Source of the DNA: JAFGFY01 sp964520425
GTDB taxonomy: Bacteria > Desulfobacterota > DSM-4660 > Desulfatiglandales > HGW-15
Reading direction: 5' to 3'
Assembly (NCBI GenBank): GCA_964520425.1
Contig: CAZFMX010000016.1
Coordinates: 1-44,760 of the forward strand
DNA length: 44,760 nucleotides
Positions 33,373 through 40,080 of the stretch are shown here, one piece after another (position 1 is the first letter of the stretch; every line of letters begins with the position of its first letter). The translations under genes were made by a program, and so were the position numbers. The notes under the pieces are model-generated. The model was not told the DNA's origin and did no database searches. It was given only the letters and a program-made list of their open reading frames with translations.

Positions 33373-34272
33373 ATGCTATCTTTACCTGATTTCTCCATTG
33401 TGATCCCTACCTATAACAGGCCCCAGCGGCTACACCGACTGCTCTCTGCCATTGTGCAGCTTGATTACCCTACTAATCTTTTTGAAGTGATTGTCGTGGA
33501 TGACGGAGGGGAAAAACCGTTGGATCAATCACTGAAGGAGTTCCAAGGCACTCTAGAATTGTTTCTGCTGAAGCAGGAAAACAGAGGTCCTGCAGCTGCA
33601 CGGAATACCGGTGCGATTAAAGCGAAGGGGAAGTACTTGGCTTTTACTGATGACGATTGTCACCCCCATCCAGGTTGGCTTAATGCATTTTCGAACGCAT
33701 TCGAGAAAGAAGAGAGTCTTCTTTGTGGTGGCAGAACAATGAATGCACTGCCAACTAATCTCTACTCCACGACTACACAGATGCTGTTAGATTATCTCTA
33801 TCAACATTACAGCCCTTCCGAACATATGGGTGGTTTCTTTGCCACCAATAACTTGGCCTTATCACGAAAGATGTTTATGGAGACAGGAGGGTTTGATCCA
33901 GAACTCCGTTTTGGCGAAGACCGAGATTTCTGTTATCGTTGGGGCTCATACGGCCATCCCTTTGCCTTCGTCCCTGACGCCGTAATGTACCATGCTCATA
34001 ATCTGACACTGGGGTCTTTTCTAAAACTCCACTGCTGCTATGGAGGAGGATCTTATGAGTTTCGGCGAGGAGTTAAAAAGAAGGGTCTCCAGTCTGTTAG
34101 ATTGAGTCCTTTCAGGTGGTATGTAAATCTGGCCCTTTCTGGAATCAGGAAGAAAAACAGAGGGTCAGGATTCTTGTTTACTCTTCTTTTAATCGCGACT
34201 CAAGCTTCCTCATTCATTGGATTTATGTCTGGATTTATCAGAAATCAAATGAACCAAAAAACTTTTTCCTAG
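33373..34272 (+). CDS. Family 2 glycosyltransferase
   Basis: 299 residues. FSIVIPTYNRPQRLHRLL, EVIVVDDGGEKP, GPAAARNTGAIKAKGKYLAF with DDD in FTDDDCHPHPGW (metal-binding site), TNNLALSRKMFMETGGFD and GEDRDFCYRWGSYG with the catalytic ED. The remaining ~100 residues have a C-terminal hydrophobic helix (GFLFTLLLIATQASSFIGF), so it is probably membrane-associated. It is an inverting GT2 of surface polysaccharide type, with unknown donor and acceptor. Followed by the MITE-like element. Confidence 0.93.
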   Translation: MLSLPDFSIVIPTYNRPQRLHRLLSAIVQLDYPTNLFEVIVVDDGGEKPLDQSLKEFQGTLELFLLKQENRGPAAARNTGAIKAKGKYLAFTDDDCHPHPGWLNAFSNAFEKEESLLCGGRTMNALPTNLYSTTTQMLLDYLYQHYSPSEHMGGFFATNNLALSRKMFMETGGFDPELRFGEDRDFCYRWGSYGHPFAFVPDAVMYHAHNLTLGSFLKLHCCYGGGSYEFRRGVKKKGLQSVRLSPFRWYVNLALSGIRKKNRGSGFLFTLLLIATQASSFIGFMSGFIRNQMNQKTFS

Positions 34273-34347
34273 AATACCCGCCAAACATCTCAAGAAATTC
34301 CAATGGACGGAGCTTAGCCTGCATTTCGCGACTACGAATCAGACAAC

Positions 34348-34676
34348 CTAGTGTCGTGTCTCAGAATTAAGTTGAATAATAAGTACCTGCTTCACCAATT
34401 CAAAGGGGGCATGGGGATCTCTTTTCAGTTCCGCCACCCAAAAGACGTCCAAGCCTGTTACCGCCCCCAAAGAGGGCAGCGTTCGGTGGACAGGCACAAG
34501 AAATGCCCATCGCTGTTGAAACATTGTTCGTGGGGCTGCTTCATAATATGCAAAATTATGGTGCCGTTCCACGACCTCTGGATAGATGGTGGTGAAACTG
34601 AAAAGAGACCCCCATACCCCCACGTGTCATAGAACCGACAGAAATTACGGAAGGTTTTTCTGGGACACGACACTAG
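34348..34676. mobile_element. 329-bp MITE-like element with CTAG-flanked terminal inverted repeats
   Basis: Ends TGTCGTGTCTCAGAA (34352-34366) and TTCTGGGACACGACA (34658-34672), inverted with one mismatch, each next to CTAG (34348-34351, 34673-34676), which looks like a palindromic target duplication. The subterminal parts also pair over ~80 bp: GGGGGCATGGGGATCTCT on the left matches GGGGGTATGGGGGTCTCT in the inverted right end. No transposase gene fits inside, so it would need an enzyme supplied elsewhere. A relic of the same end lies at 26122. Confidence 0.82.
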
Positions 34677-34764
34677 AACGCCCTGTGATTTGGTCCATAT
34701 GAAGGCATCCCTAACTATTTGAACAAGAGACTCTCCAAAGGCTTTCACTCTCAGAGTTATTTAC

Positions 34765-34793
34765 TTGACAAATGTTCAATTATCGAACATTAG
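34765..34793 (+). promoter_or_regulatory. Promoter with a 21-bp operator dyad upstream of the winged-helix regulator gene
   Basis: TTGACA (34765-34770) is followed by AATGTTC-N7-GAACATT (34771-34791), a nearly perfect dyad. With 17-base spacing the -10 would be CATTAG (34788-34793), which is weak. The dyad would cover the promoter spacer, fitting autoregulation by the adjacent MarR-like protein (inference). Confidence 0.55.
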
Positions 34794-34867
34794 CAACTAA
34801 TCATTTACTGAACCCTGTGAATATTATATAGAACCTGGAATAGCAGCTCCGAGTCTCGCTCAAAATA

Positions 34868-35446
34868 ATGAACAGAGAAGATCTCCATATCCTTCGATTG
34901 ATGGGGCAAATAGACCACAAGGGTGACTATACTCAGCGTGAACTGTCTGAGAGCCTAAACCTCTCCTTGGGTCTGGTTAACACGTACCTCAAACGACTCG
35001 TGGACAAGGGATATTACAAGATTAAGACGATCCCCGGGCACAGGGTTAAGTATTTTCTGACACATGAGGGATTGGCCAGAAAAAGCAGGCTTACCGCGGA
35101 GTATCTCAGATATTCTGTTGATTTTCAAAGGGAAATCAAAAAACTACTTTTGGGCAAGTTTTTGGAGATGGGAAAGTATGGGGTGACCTCCCTTCTTTTC
35201 TATGGAGCAGGCGAGGTGGCTGAACTAGCCTATCTCTATCTGCAGCTGACAAATATTCATCTGACGGGAATCATAGACGATTCCTTGAGAGGGCAAGACT
35301 TCTTTGGCCATCGCGTCGCTGGCTTCGCCCGCCTTCATCGGGCTGACTGGGATATGGTGTTGTTGACCCGTCTCGAAGACACGGAGAAAGACAGAAAAAT
35401 CCTTTTAGATAGAGGCATAGGACTGGAAAGGATAGCGACGATATGA
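34868..35446 (+). CDS. EPS-type winged-helix regulator with a C-terminal Rossmann-like domain
   Basis: 192 residues. Residues ~1-75 are a MarR/ArsR-like winged helix (TQRELSESLNLSLGLVNTYL recognition region, VDKGYYKIKTIPGHRVKYFL wing), like the EPS-associated MarR family known beside exopolysaccharide genes. Residues ~110-192 resemble a nucleotide/CoA-binding Rossmann domain (YGAGEVAELAYLYL with a Gly-x-Gly start, ITGIIDD-like LTGIIDDSL, MVLLTRLEDTEKDRKILL). This fused domain could sense a nucleotide-sugar or other cofactor. Its stop overlaps the antiterminator gene by four bases (ATGA), and a dyad operator lies ~75 bases upstream of the ATG. Confidence 0.88.
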   Translation: MNREDLHILRLMGQIDHKGDYTQRELSESLNLSLGLVNTYLKRLVDKGYYKIKTIPGHRVKYFLTHEGLARKSRLTAEYLRYSVDFQREIKKLLLGKFLEMGKYGVTSLLFYGAGEVAELAYLYLQLTNIHLTGIIDDSLRGQDFFGHRVAGFARLHRADWDMVLLTRLEDTEKDRKILLDRGIGLERIATI

Positions 35447-35955
35447 CTTCCGATCTTCTGAAATGGTATGCTGTTCATACTCGAAGCAATTATGAGCAAA
35501 AGGTCTATGATGGCCTTTGCGGCAAATACATTGAAACCCTTCTTCCCAGGTGTCAGATCATGAGCCGGCGGAAGGACAGGCGGAAAAAGATATTTATCCC
35601 TATGTTACCCGGATATGTCTTTGTACATACAGATCTCAACGCAGTGGAGTATTTGGACATTCTCAAAACTGTAGGTGTCGTCCGCTTGGTGGGCTTTGAA
35701 GGTAGACCCGTACCTGCCACTGATGAGGAGATTTCCTCTTTAATGATATTGGATGGAACTGACCGAACTGTAGAAAATCGATCTCTTATGAGGCGGGGCG
35801 ACAGGATCATGATCATGGATGGGCCATTTAAAGGACTGATTGGCTTCTACGTCCGTCACAAGGGCAAATCTGAGAAAGTTGTAGTTTCCATCGGACTTCT
35901 AAATCGGTCACTGGCTGTTGAAATAGAGGGCTGGGCCCTAGAGAAGGTTTCCTAA
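35443..35955 (+). CDS. UpxY/NusG-like transcription antiterminator
   Basis: 170 residues. NGN domain (~1-100) with WYAVHTRSNYEQKVYD, the charged MSRRKDRRKKIFIPMLPGYVFVHTD stretch split as usual (IPMLPGYVFV is the family signature), then LDILKTVGVVRLVGFEGRP. A KOW-like C-terminal domain follows (RRGDRIMIMDGPFKGLIGFY). It belongs with RfaH/UpxY-type specialised NusG paralogs, which allow transcription through long polysaccharide operons. It lies upstream of a structured 241-base leader and the sugar-metabolism genes it probably regulates. Confidence 0.94.
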   Translation: MTSDLLKWYAVHTRSNYEQKVYDGLCGKYIETLLPRCQIMSRRKDRRKKIFIPMLPGYVFVHTDLNAVEYLDILKTVGVVRLVGFEGRPVPATDEEISSLMILDGTDRTVENRSLMRRGDRIMIMDGPFKGLIGFYVRHKGKSEKVVVSIGLLNRSLAVEIEGWALEKVS

Positions 35956-36196
35956 CATAATCTTGAATCAGTCAAGATGATATACGATGCGGCTCATCTG
36001 CCGAGAGTAGATCTACTTGCCGGGTTAATCAAAGACCTACCTGTGTCGATATATCACGTGATATCAATGGATTAGACTATCCGTATCCATCTGGTTGAAG
36101 GAGCGGAGCTGTGTCCCGCTACGGTAAAAGAGCGACGCGCCGTACATCATAGAGATTTGATTCTATTAGGATAATCGGAAGTGAGGTAACATAAAG
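35956..36196 (+). promoter_or_regulatory. Structured leader between the antiterminator and the epimerase gene
   Basis: Contains perfect palindromes AGTAGATCTACT (36006-36017) and ATATCACGTGATAT (36051-36064), then two adjacent hairpins: AGCGG/CCGCT (36102-36120) and TACGG/CCGTA (36120-36144). No ops/JUMPstart sequence of the enterobacterial type is present. May hold the recruitment or pause site for the UpxY-like protein. Confidence 0.4.
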
Positions 36197-37156
36197 ATGA
36201 AAGTGTTAATCACAGGCGGAGCAGGTTTCATCGGGTCTCATTTGGCTGAGAGACTCCTGGAATTGAACCACGAGGTGTTTATCATTGACAATCTCTGGAC
36301 AGGGAGCCTGGCTAACATAGAGAAAATTCAGGACGATGACAGGCTGCATTTAATCGTGGATACCATTTTGAATGAATCCGTGATGAATGAATTAGTCTTT
36401 AAAGTGGATCATGTTTATCACTTGGCTGCAGCCGTAGGGGTGAAAAAAATCATGGACCACCCGGTGGAGACCCTGGATATCAATGTAAAGGGAACAGAGG
36501 TGGTTTTGAGACTTGCAAACCGCTTTAAGAAGAAAGTTTTGATCGCTTCTACTTCAGAGGTTTATGGCAGACACCTTAATGGGAAGGTCTCAGAGGATGA
36601 TCACCGAATTATGGGGAGTGTCAAGAAGAGACGCTGGGCTTATGCCTGTTCCAAGACGCTGGATGAATTCCTGGCCTTGGCTTACCATGATGAAAAGAAA
36701 CTGCCGGTGGTCATTTCACGTCTTTTTAACACCGTAGGCCCCAGACAAACAGGGCAATACGGCATGGTCCTGCCAACTTTTGTTCAGAGTGCCCTGCTTG
36801 GCAAGTCAATTGCCGTCTATGGGGATGGGACTCAAAGCCGCAGTTTTATCCATGTTAGAGATGCGGTTGAGGCTATTATAGCGCTCATGACGGAACCTCA
36901 GGCAAACGGAGACGTTTTCAATGTAGGCAATGACTATGAAATCACCATTAATGAGCTGGCTCAGAGGGTCAAAGATATGACCAGGAGCGATTCGAGCATA
37001 GAACATATCCCTTACGAGAAGGCTTATGGCCCCGGATTTGAAGATATGGAACGCAGGTGTCCGAATATAGAGAAGATAAACAAACTCATAGGCTTCGAGC
37101 CGTTTTACGACCTAGAGGCCATGATACAGAGCGTCATCGACTACTTCAAAGAATAA
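36197..37156 (+). CDS. NAD-dependent nucleotide-sugar epimerase/dehydratase (extended SDR)
   Basis: 319 residues. GGAGFIG (7-13) binds NAD; IIDNLWTGS is the adenine-ribose loop; HLAAAVGVKK and STSEVYG supply Ser/Thr near 118-120; Tyr149 and Lys153 form the catalytic YxxxK in WAYACSK. RLFNTVGPRQTGQYGMVLP and GDGTQSRSFIHVRDAVEAI are typical of UDP-glucose 4-epimerase/UDP-glucuronate decarboxylase-type enzymes. Product identity cannot be decided by sequence alone. It supplies an activated sugar for the glycosyltransferases around it. It is followed by copy 1 of the ~200-bp repeat. Confidence 0.93.
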   Translation: MKVLITGGAGFIGSHLAERLLELNHEVFIIDNLWTGSLANIEKIQDDDRLHLIVDTILNESVMNELVFKVDHVYHLAAAVGVKKIMDHPVETLDINVKGTEVVLRLANRFKKKVLIASTSEVYGRHLNGKVSEDDHRIMGSVKKRRWAYACSKTLDEFLALAYHDEKKLPVVISRLFNTVGPRQTGQYGMVLPTFVQSALLGKSIAVYGDGTQSRSFIHVRDAVEAIIALMTEPQANGDVFNVGNDYEITINELAQRVKDMTRSDSSIEHIPYEKAYGPGFEDMERRCPNIEKINKLIGFEPFYDLEAMIQSVIDYFKE

Positions 37157-37233
37157 GAGTGCGGGCAGGAAAGGAGCTTTATCATAGATTTTGCCCTTTA
37201 TGGAGGTTTCATAGACCGTGCCGGAATTCTATT

Positions 37234-37432
37234 GAGACCTTTGAAAAATGCTCGATTTTGTTCAAGGTCAAGAAAGGCGAGAATTCTAACCCTCCCGATT
37301 TTCATCGGGATAGCCAGGAATACCTCTTAAGTATTTCGAGGATTAGAATTTGAGCCTGACGCCGCTTGTCCCGTCAAAGCCTTAGGCGACGGCGGAAGAT
37401 TGGGCAAGAAGGGGGCGTTTTTCAAAGTTCTC
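37234..37432 (+). mobile_element. ~200-bp MITE-like repeat, copy 1
   Basis: Left end GAGACCTTTGAAAAATG, right end TTTTTCAAAGTTCTC, inverted with two differences. The internal part includes CCCGATTTTCATCGGG (a hairpin), the pair AATTCTAA...TTAGAATT and the GACGCCGCTTGTCCC block shared by all copies. It ends 12 bases before the ATG of the aminotransferase gene. Confidence 0.85.
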
Positions 37433-37444
37433 GAGGAGATCACG

Positions 37445-38602
37445 ATGCAATTCATTGATTTAGCCACACAACAAAAACGTATTCGAGAAAAGATTGAGTC
37501 CAATATTCAGACTGTCCTGAGCCACGGCCAATACATTCTTGGACCGGAGATAAAAGAACTGGAAGAGAGCCTGGCAGAATATGTGGGTATTGAGCATGCC
37601 GTTGCCTGTTCTTCCGGAACCGATGCCCTCCTATTGGCCCTTATGGCCTATGATGTTGGACCGGGAGATGTCATCTTTACCCCTCCCTTCACCTTCTTCG
37701 CCACAGCAGAAGTAGTCAGTCTACTCGGGGCCACGCCGGTCTTTGTGGATATCGACCCGGAGACGTTCAATATGGACCCGGAACATTTGGAGAAAGCCCT
37801 TCTTGCTCTCCAAGACGGTCTAGGGGATTACCCGTTACCGACGGGTTGCACAGAATCATCCCTTGTGGCCAAAGGCGTTATTGCCGTGGATCTCTTTGGC
37901 CTTCCGGCGGACTACGATGCTATCAACATCATCGCGAAAAGACATGGGCTTTTTGTGATCGAGGATGCAGCTCAGTCATTTGGTGCCCAGTACAAGGGCA
38001 AGAGAACTTGCTCTTTGGCTGATATCGCCTGCACATCATTCTTCCCGGCCAAACCTTTGGGCGGGTACGGTGATGGTGGCATGTGTTTTGTAGACGATGA
38101 ACCAGTGGCTCAGGCTATGCGATCCTTTAGCCTGCACGGTCAGGGGACCCACAGATACGACAATATTCGTATCGGCATCAACGGTCGAATGGACTCACTT
38201 CAGGCCGCTATCCTTCTTGCCAAGTTCGACATTTTCCCGGATGAGGTCGAAAAACGCCAGAGAGTGGCTGAGAAGTACACGGAATTACTATCGGCACTCG
38301 ACATCGAACTTGTGACACCCATTGTTCCCCCTGAATATCAATCCGTCTGGGCACAGTACTCGATTCTGTCAAGAGACGAAACAGAGCGCTCCGAACTGCA
38401 GTCAAGACTCAAAGATGCCGGGATCCCCACGGCCATCTACTACCCCAAGCCCTTGCACCTTCAACCGGTCTTCCGGGGCTTAGGCTATAGGAATGGGGAT
38501 TTTCCTGTGAGTGAAGACTATGCCCGGAGGGTCTTCAGTCTGCCCATGCATCCCTACCTGAAACCGGAAGAACAGGAGCGTATTTCATCGATCATCGCGT
38601 AA
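37445..38602 (+). CDS. DegT/DnrJ/EryC1/StrS-family PLP-dependent sugar aminotransferase
   Basis: 385 residues from ATG 37445; GAGGAGAT lies directly upstream. A longer frame start at 37400 would encode repeat sequence. It has the family hallmarks GQYILGPEIKELE, VACSSGTDALLLAL (PLP phosphate site), VIEDAAQSFGA with Asp174 pairing to the pyridine nitrogen, the internal aldimine lysine Lys203 in FFPAKPLGGYGDGG, and GINGRMDSLQAAIL. It transfers an amino group to a keto-sugar nucleotide, making an amino sugar for the surface glycan. The precise sugar is unknown. It follows the epimerase gene, with one repeat copy in between. Confidence 0.95.
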   Translation: MQFIDLATQQKRIREKIESNIQTVLSHGQYILGPEIKELEESLAEYVGIEHAVACSSGTDALLLALMAYDVGPGDVIFTPPFTFFATAEVVSLLGATPVFVDIDPETFNMDPEHLEKALLALQDGLGDYPLPTGCTESSLVAKGVIAVDLFGLPADYDAINIIAKRHGLFVIEDAAQSFGAQYKGKRTCSLADIACTSFFPAKPLGGYGDGGMCFVDDEPVAQAMRSFSLHGQGTHRYDNIRIGINGRMDSLQAAILLAKFDIFPDEVEKRQRVAEKYTELLSALDIELVTPIVPPEYQSVWAQYSILSRDETERSELQSRLKDAGIPTAIYYPKPLHLQPVFRGLGYRNGDFPVSEDYARRVFSLPMHPYLKPEEQERISSIIA

Positions 38603-38729
38603 CAAAGAAGCTCCTTCGAAGAAGAAAGGTGGCGAGGCCTTTTATTTCGCCGCTTTCCCCGAATATCCATCTTCGATCCCTGAACGCAATATCCTGTTGG
38701 TCCCGACATGAAACCGCCTAAAAGGAAAG

Positions 38730-38936
38730 GAGACCTTTGAAAAAGGTTCGATTTTGTTCTAGGTCAAGAAGGGCGAGAATTTTATACACAGGAATACCTT
38801 TTGTATTTCGAGGATCAAAATTTGAGCCTGACGCCGCTTGTCCTGCCATAACTTTGGCGTCCATCCTCCGCAGTAGCCTGCTACGGAGGATGGAACGGCG
38901 CAAGATTGGGCAAAAGAAGGCGTTTTTCAAAGCTCT
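38730..38936 (+). mobile_element. ~200-bp MITE-like repeat, copy 2
   Basis: Left end GAGACCTTTGAAAAAGG, right end TTTTTCAAAGCTCTT. The central part lacks the CCCGAT hairpin of the other copies (a deletion) and carries a different 33-base hairpin. Possible target duplication GAAAG on both sides (38725-38729 and 38937-38941). It lies 15 bases before the GTG of the next glycosyltransferase. Confidence 0.82.
38861..38893. repeat. Nested hairpin inside repeat copy 2
   Basis: CCATCCTCC pairs with GGAGGATGG, and GTAG with CTAC, with a GCA bulge and loop CCTG. It occupies the apex position that varies among the four copies. A degraded CCATCCTCTGCAGTA is found at 42388, before copy 4. Confidence 0.6.
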
Positions 38937-38951
38937 TGAAAGGATATTGAC

Positions 38952-39845
38952 GTGCTTGAAATTGTCATAGTCAACCATAACAGCACGGATGATCTGTTGC
39001 TTTGCCTCCAATCGATATATGATTCCTTGGGTGATATCTCCGCGAAAGTGTTTATTCAAGATAACGCCTCTGATGATGACGTTGATCGATTGCGTTCGAA
39101 GTTTCCTCAGGCTATTGTTTCGAAGAATAGAGAGAACATCGGGTTTGCGAGGGCCGTCAATAAGGGGCTGGTCCAAGGCGCCGCTCCATATGTCGTTTTG
39201 ATCAATCCTGATACCATTGTCCGGGAAGGTTGCTTTGAAACGATCCTGGAATACATGGAGAAAAACGCGGATATCGGAGTTGTTGGGCCGAGAATCCTCA
39301 ATATGGACGGCACAATCCAAGGATCTGCAAGGGCATTCCCCACCCCTTTCACTGGGCTGTTTGGCCGTAATACTGTTCTGACCAAATGGTTCCCAAACAA
39401 TTCCATTACCCGCGCGAACATGTTCACGAGCAGAAGCCACGGGAAAACGCCAATGGATGTGGATTGGGTTTCCGGTGCCTGTATGGTCGTGAGACGAAGG
39501 GCTATAGAGAATGTAGGTTTGATGGATGCGCGCTTTTTTCTCTATTGGGAAGACGCAGACTGGTGCAAACGGATGTGGCAGAAGGGGTGGAAGGTGGTCT
39601 ATCATCCAATCCCTACAGTGGTTCATTCCGTTGGGACAAGTAGCTCGACAAAACCTGCCCGTTCTTTGATTGAGTTTCACAAAAGCTGTTACAGACTTTT
39701 TAACAAGTACAACAGAACGCCTTTCAAGTTCATAAATCCTTTGGTCGCAGCCGCCCTTGCTTTGAGGTTGTTGATGAGCATCCTGATCAACAAGGTGGGG
39801 AGAGTCTTCGAGAGGATCAGGTCAGGAAAGAATGTAAGGGAATGA
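38952..39845 (+). CDS. Family 2 glycosyltransferase (rhamnosyltransferase-like)
   Basis: 297 residues from GTG 38952; AAAGGA lies upstream, just past the repeat end. LEIVIVNHNSTDDLLLCL, FIQDNASDDDVDRL, ENIGFARAVNKGL, VLINPDT (DXD-like site), IGVVGPRILNMDG, WVSGACMVVRRRAIENVG and YWEDADWCKRMWQKG match the WbbL/rhamnosyl-type GT2 group. The C-terminal ~60 residues carry a hydrophobic segment (INPLVAAALALRLLMSILI). Transfers a deoxyhexose or similar in O-antigen/core assembly; donor uncertain. The stop codon is shared with the first bases of repeat copy 3. Confidence 0.92.
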   Translation: MLEIVIVNHNSTDDLLLCLQSIYDSLGDISAKVFIQDNASDDDVDRLRSKFPQAIVSKNRENIGFARAVNKGLVQGAAPYVVLINPDTIVREGCFETILEYMEKNADIGVVGPRILNMDGTIQGSARAFPTPFTGLFGRNTVLTKWFPNNSITRANMFTSRSHGKTPMDVDWVSGACMVVRRRAIENVGLMDARFFLYWEDADWCKRMWQKGWKVVYHPIPTVVHSVGTSSSTKPARSLIEFHKSCYRLFNKYNRTPFKFINPLVAAALALRLLMSILINKVGRVFERIRSGKNVRE

Positions 39846-40053
39846 GACCTTTGAAAAATGATCAATTTTGTTCAAGGTCAAGGAATGCGAGAATTCTAAT
39901 CCTCCCGATTTTCATCGGGACAGCCAGGGATACCTTTAAGTATTTCGAGGATGAGAATTTAAGCCTGACGCCGCTCGTCCCGCCATAGCCCTGAGCCCGT
40001 CGAAGGGGCGACGGCGGAAGATTGGGCAAAAGGGAGTGTTTTTCAAAGGTCTC
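39844..40053 (+). mobile_element. ~200-bp MITE-like repeat, copy 3
   Basis: Perfect 15-bp inverted ends: GAGACCTTTGAAAAA (from 39844) and TTTTTCAAAGGTCTC (to 40053). GGAAT flanks both sides (39839-39843, 40054-40058), a likely 5-bp target duplication. Variable apex: GAGCCCGTCGAAGGGGCGAC. It overlaps the stop of the upstream glycosyltransferase and lies 27 bases from the convergent lptD stop, where it could act as a terminator. Confidence 0.88.
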
Positions 40054-40080
40054 GGAATGAGATCTGTTCGGTTATTGATC

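Noticed and set aside
35956..36196. A c-di-GMP (GEMM) riboswitch in the leader before the epimerase
   Set aside because: The consensus segments of that riboswitch are not present; only generic hairpins are seen.
38718..39680. A 320-codon minus-strand frame over repeat copy 2 and the GT2 gene
   Set aside because: Part of it is translated repeat sequence and the rest is antisense to a well-supported glycosyltransferase.
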